Positions 1-8,885 of a stretch of DNA of 36,287 nt are shown here, one piece after another. This stretch comes from Bacteroidales bacterium (GTDB lineage: Bacteria > Bacteroidota > Bacteroidia > Bacteroidales > WCHB1-69), in NCBI GenBank assembly GCA_016282395.1, contig JAEEKL010000166.1, positions 1 through 36,287 of the forward strand. The letters run 5' to 3'. The position numbers and the translations under genes were made by a program. Numbering within the stretch: the first letter of the stretch is position 1; each line of letters starts with the position of its first letter. Under the pieces are notes generated by a model. That model saw nothing but the letters and a program-made list of their open reading frames with translations, did no database searches and had not been told where the DNA came from.

Positions 1-1347
1 GCAGTCGGAGCCTTCCTGAACCATGAAATTGTCAATGAAGAGGTAATGAGCCCAATCGGAAAAATAGTTGATGGCAATGTATTTCGCGTCACCGGGTATG
101 TCAGCGGCGAGGTATTGGTTCCAGTCGGTGCTGTTGTTGGATACAGCGGGCTTCCATGTGAAAGCGCTGATGGAGGGTGTGGTGGTGGAGTAGCCGACTC
201 TGAAATTCTCAACCAAGGTGTCAAAGTTTCTGTAGGCAAAGCTTACAATTTTGGAGTCGGTGACGGGCAGTTCCGGCGTAATCACGTATTGATTATAGTT
301 TGTTGTCTGGCTATAAGAGGAGAAGCGCAGGGAATGAGTACCATCGGAGGCGAACTGGGTGGTGATGACAATGCTGTTCGGGTTTGAAGAGCTGGCGTTG
401 CCGGCCAACCAGCAGGAAAGGCCCTCCACGCTCTCGAAACTTTCAAACAACGGCAGAGTGGAAATACTGCAGTCAAAGCAGTAGCCGCTTACCGCAACCG
501 TCTGGCTGAAAGTTCCGGCGGTGATGGTGATGGTGTCCTGATAGCTGCCCGTAGCAGTAGGAACGAAACGCACATACAGATCGCCGCCGCCGACAGGCAG
601 GGTGGCGTTACTTCCGAAAGTGGTGTTGTCCGCGGAAATCTCAAATGGCGCCGCAACACTGGCAGATACAGTTCCTGGAATGTTGTTGGCTACAACATGT
701 ACGGTTTGCGCAGAAGAAGTGGTGTTGAGTTCCACACTGCCGAAGGAAAGTTCCTCGGGAGTGACCATTAAGACGGATTCAGAGGAGGTGGAATAGACCG
801 TGATGTCGTCCAATACAAGCACGAATTGGTCCGTGCAGTTGAAATGGCGGAACGCGATATAGACCGTGTTGCCGGCGTAACTGGTCAGATCCACCGTGCG
901 CATGGTCCAGGTGCCGTGGGCTGCTGTTGGCGTTTCCTCGAAAAGAAGAGTGAAAGCCGATGTGTCGGTGGCCGAAGTGGTGGAAACATAGACTCCATAG
1001 TGGTCAGCTGGATAGGCCTGGGCCACTATGAACCAGTAAGTTAGCGAACTTGTTCCCGACAGTTCAATGGCCGGTGTTACCAGCCAATTGTTTGGGGTGA
1101 GAGCCTCGTAAGTGGAGTTTTCGTACGAATACGAGGCGTATGCGCCTGAGCCCGTATGTCCGGACGAAAGGTCTCCTTGCACGGAAATGTGCTCCCAGTT
1201 ATTACCGTCCTGGTCCGCGTCAATGATTGTCCATCCCGTAGGCAGGGATGTTCCTTCAAAGCCTTCGGTGAATACCGGCACTTGCGCCCTGACACCGAAA
1301 GTCAGCATTGTCAGGAATAATGTCAAAAACAGAAATGTCTTTTTCAT
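1..1347 (-). CDS. Secreted cleaved-adhesin/choice-of-anchor protein, 3' end off the window
   Basis: This is a partial gene of 449 codons that stays open to the left edge. It starts with a signal peptide (MKKTFLFLTLFLTMLTFGVRAQ). A choice-of-anchor J or cleaved-adhesin type domain follows at about residues 25-175 (VFTEGFEGTSLPTGW, then NNWLVTP and LDDITV). Next comes a segment like choice-of-anchor D domains (about 180-290, with FEISADNTTFGSN and YVRFVPTATGSY), then a second anchor-J-like domain up to the edge, ending FIDNFMVQEG. The N-terminus closely resembles that of the gene at 8883-14171, so the two are paralogues. Such proteins are normally exported through T9SS and act at the cell surface in binding host or polymer material; that is family knowledge. 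A weak -7 box (TGCCTTTG, minus strand of 1416-1423) lies upstream. The T9SS sorting domain, if any, lies outside the window. Confidence 0.8.
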   Translation of the reverse strand, partial: MKKTFLFLTLFLTMLTFGVRAQVPVFTEGFEGTSLPTGWTIIDADQDGNNWEHISVQGDLSSGHTGSGAYASYSYENSTYEALTPNNWLVTPAIELSGTSSLTYWFIVAQAYPADHYGVYVSTTSATDTSAFTLLFEETPTAAHGTWTMRTVDLTSYAGNTVYIAFRHFNCTDQFVLVLDDITVYSTSSESVLMVTPEELSFGSVELNTTSSAQTVHVVANNIPGTVSASVAAPFEISADNTTFGSNATLPVGGGDLYVRFVPTATGSYQDTITITAGTFSQTVAVSGYCFDCSISTLPLFESFESVEGLSCWLAGNASSSNPNSIVITTQFASDGTHSLRFSSYSQTTNYNQYVITPELPVTDSKIVSFAYRNFDTLVENFRVGYSTTTPSISAFTWKPAVSNNSTDWNQYLAADIPGDAKYIAINYFSDWAHYLFIDNFMVQEGSDC

Positions 1348-1448
1348 TGCAATTCGATTTTGGTGATTTTTTTTTATATAGGTGATTTTTGGATTCGTTT
1401 AAATGCAATAGGATGCAAAGGCACATTTTTTTACGATGCCTCGTCACA

Positions 1449-4400
1449 TCATCTCCTCATCTCTTCATCGGTTTGCACGCCTTCCACCCGCTTTTTCCGT
1501 CCAACTGCGTTAGAGCCTGAGTGTTTGCGAGTAGGTTGTGTTTTTTGCATTTGTTGTGACGGGGCTTGGGACGGAACCCTATTCGTCTTTGCCGCAGAAG
1601 GATGGAGTGCGGGGTTGAAGACGGTATTGGTGTCGTTGCCGAAAATCATTTCCGCTAATTCAGGATAGTCAACAAACGGATTGCGGTTGTTTTGTAATTG
1701 ATAGACGGCATTGTTGCGGTCGATTTCCTTTTGGCTCACGGGATCCAAGGCGGCCCATTGGAGGAGCAGCTGTTTCGCCCATGGTTTGAGGTTGCCGCCG
1801 GAGAAATTAGACTGGGTTTCCACACCAAGATTCTCATCCATGTAGCATACCGCCATGTAGAAGTAGATGCGTGCGAAGTCGCCTTTGAAGCTGTCGATGG
1901 GCTCAAACACCTGACCTGAGTAGCCGGAGATGTTGGACGTGCCCACCTTGCTGCCGTTGGTGCTGGTCCACGTGGCATTGGTCACTTTGCCGATGGGCAG
2001 ATTACTTCGTTTGGAGTTGACGAATCCGTCGGTGGGGTAAAGGTGGAAAAGGTCGGTGTACATGGGTGCTGAACTGCCGCCGAACCAGCTCTTGGGCACT
2101 GTGTGCTCGCGGTTGTAGCAGTCGCCCTCGCCGGAATAGCTGCCACACTGGTCGCTGCCAAATGTAAAATAATAGGCGGCAGTGGAGCCGGGTCGGTCGG
2201 AATAGATGTCCCACACTTTGTTGTTGTCAGGTCGTTTGTCGGTGGTTTGGAAAGCGTTCCATAAACCGTTGTAGGACACTGACGTGTAATTTCTGATGAT
2301 GTTGTGCATTGCGACACGTAACGCATAACCTTTCTTGTTCTTTGCGTTTTTGTAGTAGCTCTGTATGTATTGGGGAATAGTGTCTTGCGGTGTCGGGGTG
2401 TTTCCTCCGGGGAGGATGGTGTCCATGAGACAGCGGACAGGTCGCCCGTAGTCCTTGCCGCTGGCGTTCCGGCCTACTACTGCGGCTTGGTGGCTCATTA
2501 GGCGGGTGTATGCGTTGCGGTTGTTGGACTCGTTTTCTGTTGAAGTCCAGAAGAAGGCGTAGTTGCCCACATAGCTGAACGAACCGTGGAAATAGCCTGT
2601 CGGGACGGCGGAAAAACCTGTGGCATTGTTCGCGCTTGAGGTGTTTCCCACAGCATAGTTGTTCGTGGAGGTGTTCCATCCATACGTGGCGGCCAATGCT
2701 TTCGCGATGTTACTGCTGTTGCCGCCACACTGGTAGTCGGACACACTGCTTACGTAGTCTGTCAGCTGTGTGAGCTCCGCGTCACTTGGCAGATGCCAGC
2801 CGGTGGGGCAGATTCCTTGCACCCCGCTCGGAGAGGCGGAGGAAGAAGCCGCGCCGTGCATCGCTGCGGGCCAGTTGTACAGGTGACCCCGTCTTGCCAA
2901 TGGGATGTCGGAGTCGCTGTTGTCATAATAGTAAGAATCGGTAAGGCTTGTGGTGTCAGTGCCGGTCGGGATGGGGGTACCGTCCGCGAACTTTGTGCTC
3001 CGCAGGTTCTCCCGCATCCAACACTGGCTGCCAATCTGTACGGTGTTATATACATTCCCTTCATAGTCGGTTACGGTGGCCGCATTCGGACAGGGGTTCG
3101 CACTGCCGTCAATAGCGGCGGGCGCCGTGCCCTGCGGTGTCAGAGTGTCCTCGCCGACAGGATTGGCAAAGTCCAGCACAATGTCATCAATGTAGTTGTA
3201 GCTGTAGGTGAAGCTGCCGCTGTCCAACACATTGCGGAAGGCAATGCGGTGGCCGTTGCCGTTATAATTGGAAAAGTCACATTCCACATGTTCCACGTTT
3301 GTGGTGCTGTTGTTGATCAGCAGCACTAGCTCGAACGTCTCCGTCAGGTCATCCCATACACCCACCTCCAACTGGTAGGCGGCGTAGGCTTGTCGCAGGT
3401 ACATTTCCAATCGCAGCTGGTTTACCGCCACCTCTTCCGGCAGTGCCGGCATTGCATACACACAGCGGTTGTGCATCTTCAGGCTGTAGTTCCCGCTATG
3501 TGCGAAACTGCTCCTGTAGTACAGCTGCGGACGGTTTGCCGCTGTAATGGTCACATCTTCCTGTACCAGTTTCCAACAGTCGGGTTCCACACCTGTGGAT
3601 GCGGTGGTGGAGGTGGTGAAGCTCTCGAAAGTCTCGATGTATGGAATGGCGATGGTGGTGCAGGTGTCCTGTGGCTGCTCCTCCGTAGTGAACGAGACCT
3701 CCTCGCCGTAGGACGTTCCCGCGCTGTTGGTGGCATACGCTCTAACATAGTAGCTTGTACCCGATTCCAAGTCGTTTATGCTGCTCGTGAACGTGCCTAA
3801 ACCGTTGCCGTCGCTCGTGTGGCTGCCATTCACTGTCGGATTCGGATTCGTGCTCCAGCATACGCCGCGTGCAGTGACTTCGCTGTAGCCGTTAGAGGAA
3901 ACGGAACCGCCGCCGGTGGCCGTGGTTTCTGTGATGTCGCTTACCGCACCGGTGGTGACGGTTGGCAGTAGGAATGCCTGTAGCCGCGCAAACCGGTTCA
4001 CTAACTCGCACAGGTCTATCTCGCCGCAAGAGTCCGTTTGGACAACTCCCGCATCATTGGCATTACTTTCGCCACCTTTGGATGGATTCGGAAGGTCGTT
4101 CACGGTGAGGTACCCCGCGTCATTCGTCAAATCCCCGATGTTCTGAGGAATTACGGGCTTGTTCTTCAGGTCATCGTAGTCTCCGCTGAAGCTGTTGGCA
4201 GCCGCCTTTGCAAAGAGCGCATACGGCACACTATGCACCTGCTGGGTATTCGTTATGCTGTAGTTGTCGCCGCCGTTGGGGTCAGTCTCGGTTCTCAAGA
4301 AATAGGGGCCGTTCGACCAGTCAATCTCCCCGATAGTACCCTGTTGGACTTTCCCGCCGCCAATCTCTAAAGTCAGCAGACCGTTGGCGTTAGTGGTGCC

Positions 4401-4607
4401 CGTGTGCGTCTCCACATACACGGCTATGCCGTCCTCGTCCCCTTGCAGGATGCTCACGCGCACACCCACCAAAGCATTGGCGACCATGGCGTTGCTGGCA
4501 TTGCGAACCACCGTCTGGTAGTTGAATTTGTCGGGTGTCTGCGCGAGTGCTGCGGTTGCACACAGCACCATCGTGATAATCAGGGTAATCGCTCGTCTCA
4601 TACTCAT
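1449..4607 (-). CDS. Secreted multidomain protein with FISUMP domain and endonuclease I (EndA/NucM-like) domain
   Basis: The protein has 1052 residues. The signal peptide is residues 1-22 (MSMRRAITLIITMVLCATAALA). Residues 25-135 are the N-terminal domain common in Bacteroidota surface proteins (FNYQTVVRN...). A fibronectin-like Ig segment with RGVCWSTNPNPT lies at about 215-308. An anchor-J-like segment lies at about 320-480. A FISUMP domain follows at about 500-728 (VQIGSQCWMRENL, GICPTGWHLPS, RPVRCLMD). Residues 748-990 match endonuclease I: NREHTVPKSWFGG at 832-844 with the expected His, DLFHLYPTDGFVNSKRSN at 852-869, and NRNPFVDYPEL near the end. The inferred role is degradation of DNA outside the cell. 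No T9SS sorting domain is visible; the last 50 residues are basic and low-complexity, so the mode of anchoring is unclear. The start fits a -7 box 40 nt upstream. Confidence 0.88.
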   Translation of the reverse strand: MSMRRAITLIITMVLCATAALAQTPDKFNYQTVVRNASNAMVANALVGVRVSILQGDEDGIAVYVETHTGTTNANGLLTLEIGGGKVQQGTIGEIDWSNGPYFLRTETDPNGGDNYSITNTQQVHSVPYALFAKAAANSFSGDYDDLKNKPVIPQNIGDLTNDAGYLTVNDLPNPSKGGESNANDAGVVQTDSCGEIDLCELVNRFARLQAFLLPTVTTGAVSDITETTATGGGSVSSNGYSEVTARGVCWSTNPNPTVNGSHTSDGNGLGTFTSSINDLESGTSYYVRAYATNSAGTSYGEEVSFTTEEQPQDTCTTIAIPYIETFESFTTSTTASTGVEPDCWKLVQEDVTITAANRPQLYYRSSFAHSGNYSLKMHNRCVYAMPALPEEVAVNQLRLEMYLRQAYAAYQLEVGVWDDLTETFELVLLINNSTTNVEHVECDFSNYNGNGHRIAFRNVLDSGSFTYSYNYIDDIVLDFANPVGEDTLTPQGTAPAAIDGSANPCPNAATVTDYEGNVYNTVQIGSQCWMRENLRSTKFADGTPIPTGTDTTSLTDSYYYDNSDSDIPLARRGHLYNWPAAMHGAASSSASPSGVQGICPTGWHLPSDAELTQLTDYVSSVSDYQCGGNSSNIAKALAATYGWNTSTNNYAVGNTSSANNATGFSAVPTGYFHGSFSYVGNYAFFWTSTENESNNRNAYTRLMSHQAAVVGRNASGKDYGRPVRCLMDTILPGGNTPTPQDTIPQYIQSYYKNAKNKKGYALRVAMHNIIRNYTSVSYNGLWNAFQTTDKRPDNNKVWDIYSDRPGSTAAYYFTFGSDQCGSYSGEGDCYNREHTVPKSWFGGSSAPMYTDLFHLYPTDGFVNSKRSNLPIGKVTNATWTSTNGSKVGTSNISGYSGQVFEPIDSFKGDFARIYFYMAVCYMDENLGVETQSNFSGGNLKPWAKQLLLQWAALDPVSQKEIDRNNAVYQLQNNRNPFVDYPELAEMIFGNDTNTVFNPALHPSAAKTNRVPSQAPSQQMQKTQPTRKHSGSNAVGRKKRVEGVQTDEEMRR

Positions 4608-4646
4608 TTGTTTTTGTTATCTTTCTCTCGAAACATCTCATCGGTG

Positions 4647-4654
4647 CAAAAGTA
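4647..4654 (-). promoter_or_regulatory. -7 promoter box of the FISUMP-endonuclease gene
   Basis: The minus strand reads TACTTTTG, a match to the Bacteroidota -7 consensus TAnnTTTG. It lies about 40 nt before the start at 4607. No clear TTTG -33 box is seen. Confidence 0.5.
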
Positions 4655-4713
4655 CAATTTTTTTTGTATTGCATACGTCGTCTTTTTTACTGGGACGCTG
4701 ACATTGACTAACA

Positions 4714-4749
4714 CCAAAGGCCGTCACCATCACCGGCAACGGCCTTTGG
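4714..4749. other. Perfect 11-bp hairpin between two minus-strand genes
   Basis: CCAAAGGCCGT at 4714-4724 pairs with ACGGCCTTTGG at 4739-4749 around a 14-nt loop. It lies downstream of the adhesin gene that stops at 4885 and may slow or end its transcripts. No T-run follows on either strand, so a standard intrinsic terminator is not shown. Confidence 0.5.
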
Positions 4750-4760
4750 CTTGTCGCTTC

Positions 4761-4790
4761 TGTAGAGACGTTTCATGAAACGTCTCTACA
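4761..4790. repeat. 30-bp perfect palindrome, TGTAGAGACG type
   Basis: The left half begins TGTAGAGACGTTTCA and the right half is its exact reverse complement, centred between 4775 and 4776. The outer arms match those of the palindrome at 8981-9008, so this is another copy of the same small dispersed element, here between genes. Confidence 0.85.
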
Positions 4791-4823
4791 AGTCAGGCAA
4801 GTGGAATCGGACATTGTCGTTCC

Positions 4824-4881
4824 ATTCCGTTTGGCCAGACGCACTTGCGGGTTGCAGCGTCATTTTCTGGCCAGACGGAAT
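4824..4881. repeat. Imperfect inverted repeat just after an adhesin stop codon
   Basis: ATTCCGTTTGGCCAG (4824-4838) and CTGGCCAGACGGAAT (4867-4881) are inverted with one mismatch in 15. The arms also share the direct repeat GGCCAGACG. The hairpin begins 3 nt beyond the stop of the gene at 4885 (minus strand). It could protect the 3' end of the mRNA or help termination. Confidence 0.55.
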
Positions 4882-4884
4882 CTC

Positions 4885-7800
4885 CTACCTCTTCACGAAC
4901 GTCTTCGTCACCGTTCCCTCATCCGTGGTCACGCGCACGAAATACATGCCGGTGGCGAGACCGCTGACGTTTATGCAGGTCTGTAGGGGCGAATAATTAT
5001 TCGCCCCTACGACGGTGCGGACAACCTTACCATAAACATCCAAAACCTCAATTTCCTCCAACTGTACATTATTCATCGTACATTGTACATTGACGTAATC
5101 GTTAGCCGGGTTAGGGTAGAGGGTGATGCGGCTGTACAGGTGGTCTTCGATGCCGCAGGGCACCATCATCGTTACCGGTTCCGTCCAATCGCTGACCTCC
5201 CCGTTGCCGCACACGGCTCTTACGCGGATGGCGTAGTTCGTATTGTAAACAATATCAATGAGTTGGTAAAAATGGTCGTTGACGGTTTCGGTTGTCCAAT
5301 CTTCACCCTCTTTCGCGTATTGGAGCTCCCAATGCATCACGTCTTCGTCGTTGTCCCAAACCACATTGTTTGTCTGTTCTCCAGAACTGAGGGTCACCAC
5401 GCGCAGACCGGTGGGAACGTCGCACGGGTCGGGCGTTTCATCGGACAGGGTCGTAAACGTTTGGAAGGCGTATGTGGAAACATCTCCGCTGCCGCAGTCG
5501 GCTTGCACGCGGACTTGGTATGCGGTGTCCGGCATCAATCCGGTCAAGGTGAAGGTGGTGGTGGTGACGGGCAGGATTGTCCATGCGGAATCGGTCGTCA
5601 TTTTGTACTCCAAATTCCAGACATTTTCAGTTCCGGCGGGAGTCCACGCTATGTCAGCGGAAACAGAGGTGATGTTGTTGACCGCCAGATTGATGGGACG
5701 CTGGCAGGTCACGGGGGTGACGGAGAGGTTGGAGATGACGGCGCCGGGTTGTGTGCCGCCATTGGAATCATTACGCCATAGGAATACCAGCTTGGCAACA
5801 CTGAAAGCTGTGGCATTTACATGATATGGGTTGGGCATTATGGCGTCGATGTGTACTGTGTTTCCGCCAGTCAGATTGAATTTGTAAGGATAGTTCTGCA
5901 CTGAAGAAAAACTCAGATAGTCGGCGAAAGAAAAAGCGTGTGAGGTATAGCTCGCGGAAGCGTAATTTACATTGAAAGTGGTGGTTGCAGCTGGATATTC
6001 TAAGGAATCAGGGGCAAGGAAGAGTTTCAGGAAATCGAAATGGCTTTCCCCTCCGATCATCACATCGAAACTGATTTTGATATCGCTGGCAGTACCCACA
6101 ATAAGGGTTTTTACGGCGGAAATTATCGCTGAGGACGTGACACCGTAAGCGGGTGTGGGATCGATACTGTTGTTGGTGACGAACAGGGCGCCGGTGTTGT
6201 TCACGGTGCCGAAAGCCCACCAGTTGGTGCAAAAGCGGTCGTTCAGCTGCCATTCATGCTCTGTGCCTGTGCTGAAGTTCGTGGTGTAGGGCAGGGGGAC
6301 AGGCGGAAGGGTTGTCCTGAAGCCGCCAAACGCTGCGCTGGAGTAAGAACCGTCATTGCAGATGGCTCTCACTGTAAGCTGGTGGTAGGCATTCGGCTGC
6401 AGGTTCTGGAGCGTGACGGACGGAGTGCCTGTCACGATGACGGATCCGGTGGGAGTGCCATAGATGTCGTTCTCAGGGAAATACTCCACTAACCACGTGT
6501 CTGAATCGCCGTTTTCTGTCCAGGAAATGTCTGCCGTGGTGTCGGTGACGTTCGTCACTGTCACTTGTGAGGGCGTCTCGCAGGAAGGAATCTCGTCCAA
6601 TGTCACGTTGTCAATGTGAAGGTCGTTGCTCCCGTTACTGACGCTGGATTCGCCATAGAAAGCGACACGGATGGTCTCGCCAGCGTACTCCGTCAAGGGG
6701 ATGTTGATGACTTCGCCGATAGAGGAAATCTGGTTGAATGAATGGTCACCGCTACCGTCATTGCTCCATACGGTAGCATTGGCGGCACTCCAGGTGGCGC
6801 CGTCATCGGTGGATATGATGACCATGAACTTGTCGTCCGCTTGGCCGTTGAGGTTTTCTATCGGTGAGGCATTGTTGTTGTCCGTCAGCGCGAGATAGAA
6901 GGAGAGATTGGGAACGGAGAGGTTGCTCAAATCAATGGAGGGAGACACCAGCCAGAAGTATCGTGAAGTGCCGTAGATGTTGAGGGTGGCATGATTTTGG
7001 CCGAACACGTTGGTGTTGGTGAATGTCCATCCTGCGGATGTGCTTATGGGCGGTGTCCCTGCAAAAACATTGTTGGCGGAACCGGCATAACGTTTCCAAC
7101 ATTCGGGAAGGGAGACACCGGCATCGAAATCCATGGAGTATGGGGAGATTTGGGTATAGCAACTGGTTGTGAATGAAGAAATTGTCGCGCTGGCTGTTTG
7201 TGTGCTGTCATCGCAAACGGCGGCTACATACCACTGGTAGGTGGTGCCGGCATTCAGGTCTTCAAGTGCGTAACCGTTCGTGTCTAAGGTGATATCGCTT
7301 ACGGCTATCCACGTGGTGTCATCGTCGGTTTTATAATATAGGGTATAGAGTTCTGTATTCCCTGTCCAGCTGAGAATGGCACTATTGGGTGTCACGTCCG
7401 TTACGACCAAAGCTTGTGGCGCACTACAATCGGGAATCAGCTCCACGGTAATGTCATCCACATACCAGGACCAGCTGGAGGTGGTTTCGTATTGGAATGC
7501 AATGTGGTACGGCATGTCGGGGACGGTGTTCACGTCGGAGAAGAGCACGGTATAGGAATGGTACTCATTGTCATCAATTTGTAAAGCAGGATAGGAGGAC
7601 AATGTCACGAAAGAACCTGGATTGGAGGGATCTGTCATATAACCCACCGCGAGTGTGCCGGAACTGGAACTTCCCCTGCGGCTCCAAAAGGAGACTTGCA
7701 ATTCGGAGAGGTCTGTCGTGAATTGGGGCAAAATGGCAAAAGAGGGGGTGCTGGTGAGGTAATTGCCTCTGAATTCCAGTGCATTGCCGCTGTGTGCGTG

Positions 7801-8721
7801 CGAATCGGTTACCTTGGGATACCCATTGTAGGGTTGAAGTTGGAACCAGCATTCCGGAAGCCCGGTGATTGCCGCGTCGTTGAAGTCCTGGAAAAAGGGT
7901 AGCGTTTCGATTTCTCCGCATGGCGTAGTGAAGTCCGCAATATCGGTGAAGAGCGTGTCCCCATCACAGATGACACTCAGCATCCATGAGTATGCGGTGT
8001 TTTCAGTCAAGGAGTAGAGCGTGTAAACCCCGTCGGTCAGCGATACGTTTTCCACGATGTTGGCGATGCTGTCATCCGCCGTCACGTAATAGAGGGTGAT
8101 GTCCAAATTGTCCGAGGTTTGGTACCAGGAGAGGTCTGCTGAAGTTGACGTGACGTTGCTTGTGGTCAAGTTTGCTGGTGCTGTGCAGGGCGAGGTCGCA
8201 TCCACCATGAAATTGTCAAGGAATAGGGCGATTCCGTCGGAATGGTGGATGGCGATGTGTTTCGCATCTCCGGGAATGGTCAGGTTTTGGTAGTGGTTCC
8301 ACGGATTGTCCACCGCCGGCGACTGTACGGTCTCCATCCAGATGAAATCGGAGGTGTCGTTAGTGGTGGTGGAGTAGCCTACCATGAAACTTTCCGTGTA
8401 CCAGTAGCCCCGATGGTCGAAGGAGACTGTTTTCGTTCCAGACACCGGCAGTTCGGGCGTAATCAGGTAGAGGTCGTAATTGGAACTGTAGATGGAGAGC
8501 AGCATCAGTGAATGGGCACTGTCGGATGCATCTTCGCCGGTAATCCCGTATTGTGGGAGAGAATCGGTTGCGTCGGCGAGAATCACTGTCCAGCAAGGAC
8601 TCAGCACCGAATCGTTTTCGAAGCTGTCGGTGAACGGCAGCGTGATGTCGCAATCCGTATTTTGGGCTATAGCTGCAGAAACCACTATGAGTGCAGCAAT
8701 GAGGAGCAGAAATCTTTTCAT
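4885..8721 (-). CDS. T9SS-exported adhesin with anchor-J and fibronectin-III repeats
   Basis: The protein has 1278 residues when started at MKRFLLLIAALIVVSAAIAQ, a clear signal peptide. An upstream in-frame start at 8865 would precede the -7 box at 8761-8768 and is rejected. Four anchor-J/cleaved-adhesin-like modules (opening near LPFTDSFENDSVLSPCW, LPFFQDFNDAAITGLPECW, SPYSMDFDAGVSLPECW and LPYTTNFSTGTEHEW) alternate with fibronectin-III-like modules (for example SADLSW, AILSWTG, ADISWTENG). The last ~80 residues are a T9SS type A sorting domain (ITLYPNPANDYVNV...MYFVRVTTDEGTVTKTFVKR), which directs export and surface attachment. Modules are shared with the next gene upstream (for example DDKFMVIIST and NDLHIDNVT), so the pair are paralogues. 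The sorting domain contains a palindromic element and a heptamer array, both read in frame. Confidence 0.88.
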   Translation of the reverse strand: MKRFLLLIAALIVVSAAIAQNTDCDITLPFTDSFENDSVLSPCWTVILADATDSLPQYGITGEDASDSAHSLMLLSIYSSNYDLYLITPELPVSGTKTVSFDHRGYWYTESFMVGYSTTTNDTSDFIWMETVQSPAVDNPWNHYQNLTIPGDAKHIAIHHSDGIALFLDNFMVDATSPCTAPANLTTSNVTSTSADLSWYQTSDNLDITLYYVTADDSIANIVENVSLTDGVYTLYSLTENTAYSWMLSVICDGDTLFTDIADFTTPCGEIETLPFFQDFNDAAITGLPECWFQLQPYNGYPKVTDSHAHSGNALEFRGNYLTSTPSFAILPQFTTDLSELQVSFWSRRGSSSSGTLAVGYMTDPSNPGSFVTLSSYPALQIDDNEYHSYTVLFSDVNTVPDMPYHIAFQYETTSSWSWYVDDITVELIPDCSAPQALVVTDVTPNSAILSWTGNTELYTLYYKTDDDTTWIAVSDITLDTNGYALEDLNAGTTYQWYVAAVCDDSTQTASATISSFTTSCYTQISPYSMDFDAGVSLPECWKRYAGSANNVFAGTPPISTSAGWTFTNTNVFGQNHATLNIYGTSRYFWLVSPSIDLSNLSVPNLSFYLALTDNNNASPIENLNGQADDKFMVIISTDDGATWSAANATVWSNDGSGDHSFNQISSIGEVINIPLTEYAGETIRVAFYGESSVSNGSNDLHIDNVTLDEIPSCETPSQVTVTNVTDTTADISWTENGDSDTWLVEYFPENDIYGTPTGSVIVTGTPSVTLQNLQPNAYHQLTVRAICNDGSYSSAAFGGFRTTLPPVPLPYTTNFSTGTEHEWQLNDRFCTNWWAFGTVNNTGALFVTNNSIDPTPAYGVTSSAIISAVKTLIVGTASDIKISFDVMIGGESHFDFLKLFLAPDSLEYPAATTTFNVNYASASYTSHAFSFADYLSFSSVQNYPYKFNLTGGNTVHIDAIMPNPYHVNATAFSVAKLVFLWRNDSNGGTQPGAVISNLSVTPVTCQRPINLAVNNITSVSADIAWTPAGTENVWNLEYKMTTDSAWTILPVTTTTFTLTGLMPDTAYQVRVQADCGSGDVSTYAFQTFTTLSDETPDPCDVPTGLRVVTLSSGEQTNNVVWDNDEDVMHWELQYAKEGEDWTTETVNDHFYQLIDIVYNTNYAIRVRAVCGNGEVSDWTEPVTMMVPCGIEDHLYSRITLYPNPANDYVNVQCTMNNVQLEEIEVLDVYGKVVRTVVGANNYSPLQTCINVSGLATGMYFVRVTTDEGTVTKTFVKR
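4983..5010. repeat. 28-bp perfect palindrome inside the T9SS domain, GTAGGGGCG type
   Basis: The left half is GTAGGGGCGAATAA and the right half is its exact reverse complement, centred between 4996 and 4997. It is translated as VGANNYSPL between the conserved strands DVYGKVVRTV and TCINVSGLA. The paralogue has a different palindrome at the same point (8981-9008). Confidence 0.9.
5063..5092. repeat. Degenerate heptamer array inside the T9SS domain
   Basis: Four tandem 7-mers on the + strand read TGTACAT, TATTCAT, CGTACAT and TGTACAT, then TG. The segment is translated on the minus strand as VQCTMNNVQ. The paralogue has a cleaner version at 9061-9090. Confidence 0.75.
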
Positions 8722-8760
8722 ATTGATGATTTTTTGGTTTGTTTGAACGTAATTAGGCTG

Positions 8761-8768
8761 CAAATATA
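8761..8768 (-). promoter_or_regulatory. -7 promoter box of the adhesin starting at 8721
   Basis: The minus strand reads TATATTTG, matching TAnnTTTG, about 40 nt before the chosen start. It argues against the in-frame start at 8865. No convincing -33 box is seen. Confidence 0.5.
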
Positions 8769-8826
8769 CATTATTTTTAGATGTCGTCATCGATTTATGA
8801 TTTACAAAATTGTAAGCTGCAAATCG

Positions 8827-8856
8827 AAAAAAGGGGAACCCTTCCGGATCCCCCTT
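8827..8856 (-). terminator. Probable intrinsic terminator of the 1762-residue adhesin gene
   Basis: Read on the minus strand, a G-rich arm (AAGGGGGATCC) pairs imperfectly with GGGTTCCCC and is followed at once by TTTTTT (8827-8832). It lies 27 nt past the stop codon at 8883. Confidence 0.65.
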
Positions 8857-8857
8857 G

Positions 8858-8885
8858 ATTATCAATTATCAAATGTCAGTTATCA
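8858..8885. repeat. Heptamer array running into a stop codon
   Basis: Four tandem 7-mers read ATTATCA, ATTATCA, AATGTCA and GTTATCA. The last TCA (8883-8885) is the stop codon (TGA) of the minus-strand adhesin gene, so the array overlaps the gene end. Confidence 0.75.
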
